Source: Hyphomicrobiales bacterium (GTDB taxonomy: Bacteria; Pseudomonadota; Alphaproteobacteria; Rhizobiales; Rhizobiaceae). Taken from it: a stretch of 64,000 nt of DNA. Below are positions 39,476 through 48,415 of the stretch, piece by piece. A program made the position numbers and the translations under genes. A model generated the notes under the pieces. It was not told the DNA's origin. It ran no database searches and saw nothing but the letters and a program-made list of their open reading frames with translations. Location: the NCBI GenBank assembly GCA_017305935.1, contig JAFKJU010000007.1, positions 248,001 to 312,000 on the forward strand, written 5' to 3'. Within the stretch, counting starts at the first letter, position 1, and the number at the start of each line of letters is the position of its first letter.

Positions 39476-40486
39476 TTATTGCATCGCTTCGGTCGCCACG
39501 AGCAGCAGGATGTCGAGGTCGTGGTCGGGATAGAAATCCTCTGCCGTCATCTCGAAGGTGGTCGGGCCGGTCTTCTTCACGCCGGCGCCGCAGAAACTGA
39601 CGAAATTCTCCTTCGCCCCCTTGTCGACGGTGAGCTTGAAACGCTTGATCGGGCCGCTCCAGTTGGCGCCGGTCTTCAGTACATAGGAGATCCAGTTCTC
39701 GACGAAATAGGGTTTTCCCGCGGCCATGTCGGCATTGGACCTGCGGGCGAGCTTGACCATCGTGTCGTCGATGCAGAAACGCCTGACATATTCCTGGTAA
39801 CGCTCGCCCTTCGGCTGGTTGTTCTCGTCGAGGAACGTGGTGGCGACCGTGCCGCCGACGCTCGGCTTGTAGCGATGCTGGACGCGCACCTTGGATTTCG
39901 CCGGAAAGGTCGTCTTCCACCAATAGACCGATTGCAGGGTCCACAGCGGCAAAGCATGGCTTTCCATGCCCTTACCGGCATCGTATTCCTCGGTCATGAT
40001 GATGCCGCGGCCGACCCAATCCTCTTTCGTGGCCGCATCCAGCCCATCGGCGGCGGCGACGGCGGCCTTGCTCAGCGGCGGCAGCGGCACGCCCTTCGCC
40101 TTCAGCTCGGCGGCGACATCGATACCGTTGGCGAGCGCACGCTGATGCAATTCCGGCCGGATCGGCTGGCCGTCCTGGGTCACGGAAAAATCCAGCATGT
40201 TGTCGGATTCGGTGTCGGAAAGCGCGATGTTCTGTTCCGGCCCGCCCGTCACATCCGGCATCGGGAAGGCGATGACGCTGTGGACGTCCTTGTCGGTCTC
40301 GTTGGAAAAGACGTAATCGACGCGGATCTCGTCCGGCGAGACGAAGAGATTTTCCTCCTCCATCGAAACCTCGGTCGATTGCACATAGGTGAGACCGCCG
40401 GTCTTCAGCTCGGCCATGGTGTCGTTGGCGAGCGCCGGGCCGGCCAGAAGGCAGGCGGCAAGCACCGCACCCAGTTTCGCGATCAT
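39476..40486 (-). CDS. DUF4424 family exported protein
   Basis: A 336-residue periplasmic protein with a signal peptide (MIAKLGAVLAACLLAGPALA) and one DUF4424 domain: NDTMAELKTGGLTYVQSTEVSMEEE, YVFSNETDKDVHSVIAFPMPDV, VRVQHRYKPSVGGT and the C-terminal LDILLLVA. The family is of unknown function and beta-rich. The ATG at 40486 has GGGAGGGG upstream. It is divergent from the small secreted protein gene at 40709. Confidence 0.85.
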   Translation of the reverse strand: MIAKLGAVLAACLLAGPALANDTMAELKTGGLTYVQSTEVSMEEENLFVSPDEIRVDYVFSNETDKDVHSVIAFPMPDVTGGPEQNIALSDTESDNMLDFSVTQDGQPIRPELHQRALANGIDVAAELKAKGVPLPPLSKAAVAAADGLDAATKEDWVGRGIIMTEEYDAGKGMESHALPLWTLQSVYWWKTTFPAKSKVRVQHRYKPSVGGTVATTFLDENNQPKGERYQEYVRRFCIDDTMVKLARRSNADMAAGKPYFVENWISYVLKTGANWSGPIKRFKLTVDKGAKENFVSFCGAGVKKTGPTTFEMTAEDFYPDHDLDILLLVATEAMQ

Positions 40487-40708
40487 CACTTTCCCCTCCC
40501 TTGGCCGCTTCATGGCAAATACCCTATGTCAGCCGGCCGGCGCCCTCAAGACGCCGCGACCGGCCAGATGCGCGCGGACCGGCAACGGCTTCGAAACCAT
40601 GCCGTTTCGGACACGCGTAACCATTCTCCTTTGCGGTTTCTGAAGGTCCGGCTGGTAATCTCGCCGACATAAGAAAACATAAAGATTTCAACAGGGACAT
40701 CGACCGCC

Positions 40709-40975
40709 ATGCTGAGCAAGACACTGCTTTCGGCACTGCTTCTGGCTGCCTTTTCGACACCGGCCCTCGCCGAGGAACGCCCCGCCTTCGACGCTGCCCT
40801 GCAGCAGCAGATCATCGACCATCTGCAATCCAAGCTGCCGGACATGCGCAGCGCCTACGGCCTGACCCAGCAGGCGGCGATCGCCACGCCGGAGGAACAG
40901 GACAAGCGGAGCTGGTTGTCGCGCATCGCCGTCGACGGCATCAAGAAATATCCCGGCCGCATCGTCTGGCTCTGA
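40709..40975 (+). CDS. Small exported protein of unknown function
   Basis: An 88-residue protein not recognised as a known family. It has a classical signal peptide (MLSKTLLSALLLAAFSTPALA) and a short mature part (about 67 residues) with amphipathic helices (FDAALQQQIIDHLQSKL), a Trp in RSWLSRIAVDGIKKYP and the end GRIVWL. There is no cysteine. It is divergent from DUF4424, and 54 bases before tlyA, with a small perfect hairpin between (40992-41011). Confidence 0.7.
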   Translation: MLSKTLLSALLLAAFSTPALAEERPAFDAALQQQIIDHLQSKLPDMRSAYGLTQQAAIATPEEQDKRSWLSRIAVDGIKKYPGRIVWL

Positions 40976-41029
40976 CCGGCTCCGACAAAACCCTTGCGCG
41001 GGCGCGCAAGGCAGGCCATTGACGGTGCC

Positions 41030-41776
41030 ATGTCCACGCAAACGCTCCGTCTCGACCAGCTTCTGGTCAATCTCAATCTCGTCGCCAGCCGCTCGCGCGC
41101 CCGCGACGCCATCTCACGCGGCACCGTCAAGGTCGACGGCAAGACCGTCGTCAAGCCGGGCCTCGTGGTCGCCGCCAATGCGGCCATCGAAATCGACGAT
41201 CCCGCGCTCGATTACGTCTCGCGCGCGGCGCTGAAGCTGGATGCGGCGCTCGATCATTTCGGGCTCGATCCGGCCGATTGCCTCTGTCTCGATGTCGGCG
41301 CCTCGACCGGCGGCTTCACCGAAGTGCTGCTGAAACGCGGCGCGGCGCATGTCATCGCCATCGATGTCGGCCATGGCCAGATGCACCCGCGCGTTTGCGA
41401 AAACCCCGATGTCACCAATATCGAGGGGCTGAACGCCCGCTACCTCACCACCGACGACATCGGCGAGGAGCCGATCGATTTCATCGTCTCCGACGTTTCC
41501 TTCATCTCGCTGAAGCTGGCGCTGGCTCCGGCGCTTGAACTTGCGCCGTCGGGCGCGCGCGCCGTGCTGCTGGTCAAGCCGCAATTCGAAGCCGGGCGCG
41601 ATGCGATCAGCAAGGCGGGGCTGCTGAAGGCGCCGGAAACGGCCCCCGACGTCGCCGCCGAACTGGAGCGCTGGTTCGTCGAGGACATGGGCTGGAAAAG
41701 CCTCGGCCTCATTCCCTCGCCGATCGAGGGCGGCGACGGCAACAGGGAATTCTTGCTCGCCGGAGAAAAGCCATGA
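41030..41776 (+). CDS. tlyA: TlyA family RNA 2'-O-methyltransferase
   Basis: A 248-residue TlyA protein: N-terminal S4 RNA-binding domain (LRLDQLLVNLNLVASRSRARDAISRGTVKVDG split over residues 5-36) and an FtsJ/RrmJ-type methyltransferase with the SAM motif CLDVGASTGGFTEVLL and the catalytic Asp/Lys regions (IVSDVSFISLK, LVKPQFE). In Mycobacterium TlyA methylates 16S and 23S rRNA at cytidine 2'-OH. It overlaps the next methyltransferase gene by 4 bases. Confidence 0.93.
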   Translation: MSTQTLRLDQLLVNLNLVASRSRARDAISRGTVKVDGKTVVKPGLVVAANAAIEIDDPALDYVSRAALKLDAALDHFGLDPADCLCLDVGASTGGFTEVLLKRGAAHVIAIDVGHGQMHPRVCENPDVTNIEGLNARYLTTDDIGEEPIDFIVSDVSFISLKLALAPALELAPSGARAVLLVKPQFEAGRDAISKAGLLKAPETAPDVAAELERWFVEDMGWKSLGLIPSPIEGGDGNREFLLAGEKP

Positions 41777-43026
41777 GCGCGCAAACCGTCACCATCTCGC
41801 GCCTCGGCGCCCAGGGCGACGGCATCGCCCATACCGATCAAGGCCCGCTCTACGTGCCCTTCGCGCTGCCGGGCGAAACCGTCTCGGTCGCCCGCATCAA
41901 GAACCAGGGCACGCTGATCTCGCTGCTAACCCCCTCGCCCGAACGGCAGGCGCCGGCCTGCCGCCACTTCGGGCCTGACGGCGTCAACGGCACCTGCGGC
42001 GGCTGCACTTTGCAGCATCTCAAGGACGCGCCCTATCACGCCTTCAAGCGCAATCTGGTGATCGAGGCGCTGAAGGCCAAGAGCATCGAGATCGACGTCG
42101 ATCCGCTTGTCGTTGCCCATCCCGGCGAGCGCCGCCGCCTGGCGCTGGCGGCGCGGCGCACCGAAAAGGACATGCTGCTCGGCTTCAACCAGGCCGAGAC
42201 GCATCATATCGTCGATATCCAGGAATGTCCCATCGCCGCGCCCGCCATCGTGGCGCGGCTGGAGACGATCCGCGCCATCGCGAAGATGCTGGCGACCTCG
42301 GCGGATGCCTTCCGCATCACGGTCCTGGAAACGCCTGCCGGTCTCGACCTCGCCTTCGAGGGGCTGAAGCCCCTCTCGGACAAGCAGCGCCGCGCCGGCA
42401 TCGAGACCGTGCTCGCCCAGCGCGGCATCGCCCGCGTGTCGGTCAACGGCGAGATCCTTGTCGAGCCGGTGAAGCCGGTGATCGATTTCGGCGGCGCCAG
42501 CGTCACGCCTCCGCCCGGCGCCTTCACCCAGGCGACCAAGCCGGCAGAGGATGCCATGGCAAACCTCGTCATCGCCCATGTCGGCAAGGCCAAGCGCATC
42601 GCCGATCTCTTCGCGGGTGCGGGCACGTTCACGCTGCGGCTGGCGCGCATCGGCCGCGTCCATGCCGCCGAATCCGACGACAAGGCGCTGAAGGCGCTCG
42701 ATCACGGAGCACGCAACACGCAGGGGCTGAAGCCGGTGACGGTCGAGAAGCGCGACCTGTTCCGTCGGCCGCTGACAGCGCAGGAGCTAAAGGTTTTCGA
42801 CGCCGTGGTCTTCGACCCGCCGCGCGCCGGGGCCGAAGCGCAGGTCAAGGAAATCGCCCGTTCCGGCGTGAAGAAGATCGTGGCGGTGAGCTGCAACCCG
42901 CTGACGCTGGCCCGTGACCTCGCCATCCTCATCGAGGCTGGCTATCGCCTCACCCGTGTCATCCCCATCGACCAGTTTCTGTGGTCGCCGCATGTGGAAG
43001 CGGTGGCGGTGCTGGAGAAGGCGTAG
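41773..43026 (+). CDS. Class I SAM-dependent RNA uridine methyltransferase (RlmD/TrmA-like)
   Basis: A 417-residue RumA/TrmA-family enzyme making 5-methyluridine in rRNA or tRNA. A TRAM-like N-terminus (about 1-60), cysteines for a 4Fe-4S cluster (CRHFGPDGVNGTCGGCTLQH and QECPIAAP), the SAM motif DLFAGAGTFTLRLA, and the catalytic loop AVSCNPLTLARDL with the nucleophilic Cys. Whether it targets U1939 or another uridine cannot be told. It is co-transcribed with tlyA (ATGA overlap), and a large inverted repeat follows. Confidence 0.92.
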   Translation: MSAQTVTISRLGAQGDGIAHTDQGPLYVPFALPGETVSVARIKNQGTLISLLTPSPERQAPACRHFGPDGVNGTCGGCTLQHLKDAPYHAFKRNLVIEALKAKSIEIDVDPLVVAHPGERRRLALAARRTEKDMLLGFNQAETHHIVDIQECPIAAPAIVARLETIRAIAKMLATSADAFRITVLETPAGLDLAFEGLKPLSDKQRRAGIETVLAQRGIARVSVNGEILVEPVKPVIDFGGASVTPPPGAFTQATKPAEDAMANLVIAHVGKAKRIADLFAGAGTFTLRLARIGRVHAAESDDKALKALDHGARNTQGLKPVTVEKRDLFRRPLTAQELKVFDAVVFDPPRAGAEAQVKEIARSGVKKIVAVSCNPLTLARDLAILIEAGYRLTRVIPIDQFLWSPHVEAVAVLEKA

Positions 43027-43045
43027 GGCTTCCGCTTCCATCTCC

Positions 43046-43155
43046 TTCGTCATCCTCGGGCTTGTCCCGAGGATCTAAGCACGCCTGATAATCCATTATC
43101 GTCAATTGCTTGGTGTATGTTGGCAGATCCTCGGGACAAGCCCGAGGATGACGAA
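43046..43155. repeat. Perfect 31-base inverted repeat between convergent genes
   Basis: Left arm 43046-43076 and right arm 43125-43155 are exact reverse complements (31 of 31), separated by a 48-base spacer. Each arm itself contains the palindrome CCTCGGG-cttgt-CCCGAGG. The sequence is of a kind common between genes in alphaproteobacteria, known to me as a dispersed repeat. It lies between convergent genes and could form a large cruciform or end transcription from both sides. Confidence 0.85.
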
Positions 43156-43165
43156 TTGCGGGGAC

Positions 43166-43912
43166 TTACCGCTTCAAAAACCGTCTAAATTCCGCGCGGG
43201 CCTCGTCGCTTTTCAGCCGTTCGGTGAACAGCGCCACTTCCTCTTCCATCCGCGCAAAGATCGCCGAGGCGTCACCCTTCAGCAAAGCGCGGGTGGCGCG
43301 GAGCGCCTCCACCGGGCGGCCGGCGAGTTTTCGGGCGGCGGCGAGCGTTTCGGTCTCGACGGCCTCCGGGCTCACCACGCGCCAGACGAGACCGGCGGCG
43401 CGGGCCTCCTCGGCCGTCATGCCCTCGCCCATGGCGAGCAGCGCGAAGGCGCGCTGGTGGCCCATGATGCCGGGCGAAATCAGGCTGGAAGCCGCATCCG
43501 GCACCAGGCCGAGATCGACGAAAGGCGTGCGGAACAGGCTGCGATCCGAGGCAATCGTCAGGTCGCAATGCAGGTTGAGCGTCAGGCCGATGCCGATCGC
43601 CAGCCCGTCGACGCCGGCGACCACGGGTTTTTCGAAACCGGCCAGCGCCTTGAGGAAGGCGAAGGCGGCCGGCTGTTCATCCGGGCTCTCCTCGGCGAAG
43701 GCGAGGAAATCGGCGAGATCGTTGCCGGCGGAAAAGCAGCCGGGCGTGCCGAGAAAAGCGATGCAGCGCACCGCATCGTCCTTCGCCGCCGCCGCCAGCG
43801 CCGCCGTCAATTCGTGATACATCGCCGTGGTGATGGCGTTCTTCTTTTCCGGGCGGTTGAAGCGGATGACGCGGATGGCGCTTCCCGCCGTCTCCACGAG
43901 AATCTGGGTCAT
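43166..43912 (-). CDS. Enoyl-CoA hydratase/isomerase family protein
   Basis: A 248-residue crotonase-fold enzyme. The oxyanion-hole regions are GTPGCFSAGNDLADF and KPVVAGVDGLAIGIGLTL. The segment FVDLGLVPDAASS has Pro-Asp where hydratases carry a catalytic Glu, so it may be an isomerase or a divergent hydratase. Its start overlaps the acyl-CoA dehydrogenase stop by 4 bases, so the pair probably acts together in fatty acid beta-oxidation. Confidence 0.9.
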   Translation of the reverse strand: MTQILVETAGSAIRVIRFNRPEKKNAITTAMYHELTAALAAAAKDDAVRCIAFLGTPGCFSAGNDLADFLAFAEESPDEQPAAFAFLKALAGFEKPVVAGVDGLAIGIGLTLNLHCDLTIASDRSLFRTPFVDLGLVPDAASSLISPGIMGHQRAFALLAMGEGMTAEEARAAGLVWRVVSPEAVETETLAAARKLAGRPVEALRATRALLKGDASAIFARMEEEVALFTERLKSDEARAEFRRFLKR

Positions 43913-45684
43913 GGGGTCTCCTCAGGAAGATGGGATGCGGCAAGCGCCAGGCTTTCGGCACCGTTGACGACGCGGTCCTTGAGCGCCGCCGTTTCCGATA
44001 GCAGGTTTTCCGCGAAAAAGCGGCAGAGCGCGATACGGCGCGCCTGTCCCGGCGCGGCGACCAGCGCTCCCTTGGCGAGACAGCAGCCGCTCAGCACCAG
44101 GCCGAACAGCCGCAGGAAGGGCGTCGCGCCGGAAAGCGCCACCGGCAACGCGCCCTCCGCCTGCCGGAGCAGCAGCCATTCGGCCGTTTCGGCGAGATTT
44201 GCAAGGGCCGCATCCAGCCGCGTGGCGGTCTGGCCGAAGCCATCCTGCCCCGCCGTGGCGATGGCGATCTTCCGCAGCTCGTCGACAAGACCGCGCATAT
44301 GCTGGCCGCCGGAGAGCGACAGCTTTCGCGTCACGAGATCGATGGCCTGTATGCCGTTGGTGCCTTCGTAGATCGGGGCGATGCGGGCGTCGCGCAGCAG
44401 GCGCGCCGCCCCAGCTTCCTCGATATAACCCATGCCGCCATGCACCTGCACGCCGAGCGAGGCGACATCGACGCCGACATCGGTGGAAAAAGCCTTGGCG
44501 ACCGGGGTCAAGAGAGCGGCGCGCTCCTGCCAGTGGCTGCCTTCCGTTTCCTGCCGGGCGCGGTCGATGGCGTGGGCGCAGGAATAGGCGATGGCGCGCG
44601 CGCCCTGGGTCAGCGCCTGCATGGTGAGCAGCATGCGGGCGACATCCGGGTGGTCGATGATCGGGCTCATGCCCGCGCCCGTCCAGCCGGTAGCCCTGCC
44701 CTGCCGGCGCTCGGCGGCATAGGCGAGCGCCTTCTGGGTCGCGGCCTCGGCAATCGCCACGCCCTGCATGCCGACCAGCAGGCGCGCATTGTTCATCATC
44801 GTGAACATGCAGGCGAGGCCCTTGTTCTCCTCGCCGACCAGCCAGCCGATTGCGCCCTTTTGCGGCCCGAAACGGCCGTCGCCATAGATCATAACGCAGG
44901 TCGGCGAGCCGTGGATGCCGAGCTTGTGCTCCAGCGCCTGCGCAAAGACATCGTTTCGGGGACCAAGCGAGCCATCGTCATTGGCGAGGAATTTCGGCAC
45001 GAGGAAGAGCGAGATGCCGCGCGTGCCCGCCGGCGCATCGGCAAGCCGGGCCAGCACCAGATGGACGATGTTCTCAGTCGCGTCATGCTCGCCCCAGGTG
45101 ATGAAAATCTTCTGGCCGAAGATGCGGTAGCTGCCGTCGCCGGCGCGTTCCGCCCGCGCCGTCAGCGCGCCGACATCGGAGCCGGCCTGCGGCTCGGTCA
45201 GGTTCATCGTCGCCATCCATTCGCCGCTGACGAGACGCGGCAGATAGGCCTGCTTCAAGGCTTCGGCGGCGTGCGCCTCCAGCGCCTCGATGGCGCCGAC
45301 GGTCAGCGTCGGGCCAATCGCAAACGCCATCGAGGCGGAATTCCACATTTCGAAGGCGGCGACATTCAAAAGATGCGGCAGATGCTGGCCGCCAAAAATC
45401 TCGGGCGCGGTCAGCCCGTTCCAGCCGCCTTGCGCCCAACGGCGGTAGAGATCGGCCCAGCCATCCGGCAGGGTGACGACGGCATCCGCGATGCGCGCGC
45501 CCTGGCGATCGCCGATTTCGGAAAGCGGCGCGATCTCGCCCTCGGCAAAGCGGCCGGCCTCCGACAGGATCGCGTCCACCAGATCGCCGCCGAGCTCGCC
45601 GAAGGCGCCCTCGTCAAGCGCCGCCTCCAGCCCGGCCACATGCTTCAGGGTGAACAGGATCTCGTCAACCGGCGCCTTGTACAT
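43909..45684 (-). CDS. Acyl-CoA dehydrogenase (long, C-terminally extended)
   Basis: A 591-residue FAD enzyme of the long FadE/AcdX-type group. It has an N-terminal helical domain, the FAD-contacting TEPQAGSDVGALTARAER and FITWGEHD, the C-terminal QVHGGMGYIEEAGAARLLRDARI and the catalytic Glu in IAPIYEGTNGIQA, plus the C-terminal acyl-CoA dehydrogenase extension (from about residue 470). I chose the ATG at 45684 with GGAGG upstream. It is translationally coupled to the enoyl-CoA hydratase gene. Confidence 0.93.
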   Translation of the reverse strand: MYKAPVDEILFTLKHVAGLEAALDEGAFGELGGDLVDAILSEAGRFAEGEIAPLSEIGDRQGARIADAVVTLPDGWADLYRRWAQGGWNGLTAPEIFGGQHLPHLLNVAAFEMWNSASMAFAIGPTLTVGAIEALEAHAAEALKQAYLPRLVSGEWMATMNLTEPQAGSDVGALTARAERAGDGSYRIFGQKIFITWGEHDATENIVHLVLARLADAPAGTRGISLFLVPKFLANDDGSLGPRNDVFAQALEHKLGIHGSPTCVMIYGDGRFGPQKGAIGWLVGEENKGLACMFTMMNNARLLVGMQGVAIAEAATQKALAYAAERRQGRATGWTGAGMSPIIDHPDVARMLLTMQALTQGARAIAYSCAHAIDRARQETEGSHWQERAALLTPVAKAFSTDVGVDVASLGVQVHGGMGYIEEAGAARLLRDARIAPIYEGTNGIQAIDLVTRKLSLSGGQHMRGLVDELRKIAIATAGQDGFGQTATRLDAALANLAETAEWLLLRQAEGALPVALSGATPFLRLFGLVLSGCCLAKGALVAAPGQARRIALCRFFAENLLSETAALKDRVVNGAESLALAASHLPEETP

Positions 45685-45818
45685 CGAAAATCCTCCGCGA
45701 CTCATGCGCCTATCCTATTGCCGCGTTTTCCGGATCGCGACCATGAAAATCGGGTGACGGCAAACTGTCATAAAACTTATGTAAAAGCGGCGCCGTCCCC
45801 TGTCTCGCGAGACGCCTC

Positions 45819-46817
45819 ATGCTGCTGCATTCCACCGATATTCCCGGCCTCGTCTGGGCCTACCGCTTCTCCTCCGGAGCCGACCGCCGGGCCCTGCGCC
45901 TGCCACTCGATTGCCGGCGCGACGACCTTGCGCCGGACGACGGTTTCATCTGGCTGCATCTCAATATCGCCGATGCGCGCGTGCCCGCCTTTCTCGACGG
46001 CATGCAGGGCCTGAGCGAGCCGGCGCGGGCGGCCCTGACCACCCACGACGCCCATGCCGCCGTCAATGCCGAGGACGGCATCGTCTACGGCACGCTGGTG
46101 GATTTCCAGCGTGAATTCGATTCCGACACCCGCGACATCGGCTGGCTGCATTTCGCGCTGACCGACAGGATGATCGTCACCACCCGGCTGCAGCCGCTGC
46201 GCAGCATCGACCGCGCCCGGGCGCTCATCGAGAAGAACGCCGCCAAATATGGCCGGCCGATCCATGTCTTCGAAACGCTGGTCGCCGAATTCCAGCGCAC
46301 GCTGATCGCGCTCACCATGGAAATGGCGGACGAGCTGAACCTTATCGAGGATTTCGTCTATGACGACACGCCGCGCGACGAACGGCGGCGGCTGGCGCCG
46401 GTGCGGCGCACCGTCGTGCGCCTGCATCGCCACCTGCGCACCGTGCTGGCGCAGATGCGCCGCGCCGCGGCATCCGAGGAGGAGGATATTCCACCCGGTT
46501 TCGAGGACGTGGCGCTGCGGCTGACCGCACGGTTGGAGGCGGTCGATCACGACGTCTATGCGCTACAGGACCGGGCAAGGCTGCTGCACGAGGAAATCGA
46601 CTCGAAGCTTTCCTCCGAGACCAATCGCCACCTTTACATCCTGTCGCTGATGACCGCCTTCCTGCTGCCGCCGACGCTGGTGACCGGCTTCTTCGGCATG
46701 AACACCTCGCATCTGCCCTTCGCCGGCGGAACTGCCGGCACGGCCTATGCCGTGGGGCTTATCGTGCTCTCCATCCTGCTCGCCTGGTGGCTGCTGCGGC
46801 GGGCGGGCATTCTCTGA
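45819..46817 (+). CDS. CorA/ZntB family divalent metal transporter
   Basis: A 332-residue CorA-superfamily protein. A large cytoplasmic domain with helices (about 1-270) is followed by two C-terminal transmembrane helices. The selectivity loop FFGMNTSHLPF carries the GMN motif, here followed by TSHLPF as in ZntB rather than the usual VGG of magnesium CorA. I favour a ZntB-type zinc or divalent cation transporter; metal and direction are inferred. A terminator follows. Confidence 0.88.
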   Translation: MLLHSTDIPGLVWAYRFSSGADRRALRLPLDCRRDDLAPDDGFIWLHLNIADARVPAFLDGMQGLSEPARAALTTHDAHAAVNAEDGIVYGTLVDFQREFDSDTRDIGWLHFALTDRMIVTTRLQPLRSIDRARALIEKNAAKYGRPIHVFETLVAEFQRTLIALTMEMADELNLIEDFVYDDTPRDERRRLAPVRRTVVRLHRHLRTVLAQMRRAAASEEEDIPPGFEDVALRLTARLEAVDHDVYALQDRARLLHEEIDSKLSSETNRHLYILSLMTAFLLPPTLVTGFFGMNTSHLPFAGGTAGTAYAVGLIVLSILLAWWLLRRAGIL

Positions 46818-46832
46818 AAAGCGGAATTGCGC

Positions 46833-46867
46833 CAAAACAAAACCCCGCCGTTTGACGGGCGGGGCTT
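46833..46867 (-). terminator. Bidirectional terminator between the ZntB-like and BA14K genes
   Basis: CCCCGCC (46843-46849) pairs with GGCGGGG (46858-46864). On the minus strand it is followed by TTTTGTTTT, a good U tract for the BA14K gene; on the plus strand only TTT follows, weak for the transporter gene. Confidence 0.75.
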
Positions 46868-46887
46868 TGCGAGCGGGAAAGACCCGA

Positions 46888-47424
46888 TCAGGAATAGGGC
46901 GAAATGCAGGCCCGGCGCGCACCGCGATTCGGCTGGAACGTGTTGTCATAGGCGCGATAGGAGCGGTAGCGGTTTTCGCACCAGCGGACATGGCTCGGGC
47001 TCATCGAACCGGAATAGCTCGCACGCGGCGGAGCGGACAGCGCGCCGCCGATGATCGCACCGGCACCGAAGGCGGCCAGCGGGAACCAGTAACCATTGTG
47101 GTAACGATAGCCATGGCGGTAACCGCGATAGCCGCGATGGCCGTTATACCAGCCATGGCGCTCCCAGCCGCCGCGACGCCAGCCGTCATGACGCCAGCCA
47201 CGGTCGCCACGCCAGCCGCGATCGCCGCCACGCCAATGACCGCCCCACTGCTGGTTGTAGAATGGCCGGACGCCCTGGCGGTGACCCTGCTGGACCTGAA
47301 TGACGTCACCTTCGGTCGCGGCCTGCACGCGCGGCATCTGCATCGCGCCCGCCGGGGCCATGCTGGACAAAACCACCGCGGCCGGCAGGGCCGCCGTGGC
47401 GATCTTGGTCATCAGTCTATTCAT
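46888..47424 (-). CDS. BA14K family exported protein
   Basis: A 178-residue secreted protein. The signal peptide (about 1-27) is followed by an Arg/Gly/Trp/His-rich low-complexity region ([20 protein letters not shown]), a membrane-like Ala/Gly stretch ([16 protein letters not shown]) and the BA14K signature ([20 protein letters not shown], then RRACISPY). BA14K was first described as a Brucella immunogen and lectin-like protein; the role in free-living rhizobia is unknown. The ATG at 47424 has GGGAG upstream, and an EcfG-type promoter lies 35 bases upstream. Confidence 0.92.
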   Translation of the reverse strand: MNRLMTKIATAALPAAVVLSSMAPAGAMQMPRVQAATEGDVIQVQQGHRQGVRPFYNQQWGGHWRGGDRGWRGDRGWRHDGWRRGGWERHGWYNGHRGYRGYRHGYRYHNGYWFPLAAFGAGAIIGGALSAPPRASYSGSMSPSHVRWCENRYRSYRAYDNTFQPNRGARRACISPYS

Positions 47425-47458
47425 ACCGATTACTCCCGCAAAAAGTTTCCAAAAAGAA

Positions 47459-47483
47459 AACGCATCGTCTCGCAATTGGTTCC
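47459..47483 (-). promoter_or_regulatory. EcfG (RpoE2)-type promoter of the BA14K gene
   Basis: On the minus strand: GGAAC, 16 bases, CGTT, an exact consensus match, ending 34 bases before the BA14K start codon in the right orientation. The match is direct; control by the general stress sigma factor is inferred. Confidence 0.72.
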
Positions 47484-47713
47484 GTCGCCTTAGTTTCCAA
47501 TAAACGGCGAAGAGATGATCCATCCTACATCCTTTCGCCATAATCCGGCATGAACTTGGGGTTCATTCTGCATTCATCTTTCCGTCATCACGCTGATGTG
47601 ACCGGAGAACGGCGCCAAGCCCTCCGTCAGCGCGCAAGCCTCGGGAAACCGCCACTTCCTAGAACGGTTGAAAGGCGGTTTTGGCCGCTCGGGAAGACGC
47701 GGGAGCGGGTGCG

Positions 47714-48319
47714 ATGTCCAAGGTGAGATATTTCGATGCGAGCGGCAGCCGGCACACGCAGGTGCCGATGCTGGAGACGTTTCACTCGGACTTTCTGCGC
47801 ACCGGCCGCTTCAACCGCGACAAGGGGCGGCGCGGCAAGGAAGAGCGCCGCTATCTCAGCCACGACCAGGTCGCCGAGATCACCGGCCGCAAGCTGCTGG
47901 CCGTCGGCGAGCACGCACATGAGCGGCTCGTCAGCTTCCACAAGTCGATCGACCTGCCGAAGATGCTCTATCACCGCATCATCGATGACCTGCCGCATCT
48001 CGGCTACTGTCATGTCACCGCCTCGAAGACCAGGTTCGCCGAATTCGACGAGCTGAAATGGTCGTTCTACATCGCCAATTTCTGCGCCGACATCGCAGAG
48101 GACGGCAAGTCGCTGTCGAACTTCAACCGACACCTGCCGCGCATGTATTTCGCCGTCGCCATGCAGCCCGACAGCGAGCGCAAGCGGCTGGAGGTCAATC
48201 GCGAGGTGCGCGGCAACGGCTTGCTGTTTCGCACCCACGATCCGAGAATTGCACTGAAGAACGTGCTGATGCTCGGCGCCCGCAGCGCCCGGTTGCGCGA
48301 GATCATCCGTAAGCTTTAA
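47714..48319 (+). CDS. Uncharacterised Rhizobiaceae-type protein
   Basis: A 201-residue soluble protein I do not recognise with confidence (possibly DUF6656). No signal peptide or membrane helix. It is rich in basic residues near the N-terminus (FNRDKGRRGKEERRYLS) and has HLGYCHVTASKTRFAEFDELKWSFYIANFCADI (residues about 96-128) with two cysteines, then LPRMYFAVAMQPDSERKRLEVNREVRGNGLLFRTHDPR. The ATG at 47714 follows GGGAG. It precedes the TsaC-type gene by 96 bases, but nothing links them functionally. Confidence 0.72.
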   Translation: MSKVRYFDASGSRHTQVPMLETFHSDFLRTGRFNRDKGRRGKEERRYLSHDQVAEITGRKLLAVGEHAHERLVSFHKSIDLPKMLYHRIIDDLPHLGYCHVTASKTRFAEFDELKWSFYIANFCADIAEDGKSLSNFNRHLPRMYFAVAMQPDSERKRLEVNREVRGNGLLFRTHDPRIALKNVLMLGARSARLREIIRKL

Positions 48320-48415
48320 TATCGTCGCTGAAAGATCGTTGCCCCCTGCCCCGCCGCGCGCTAAAGCGTGTGGCGACCGCGCGGCGTCGCGCCGCGCCCC
48401 GCAGGGCACGCAAGC

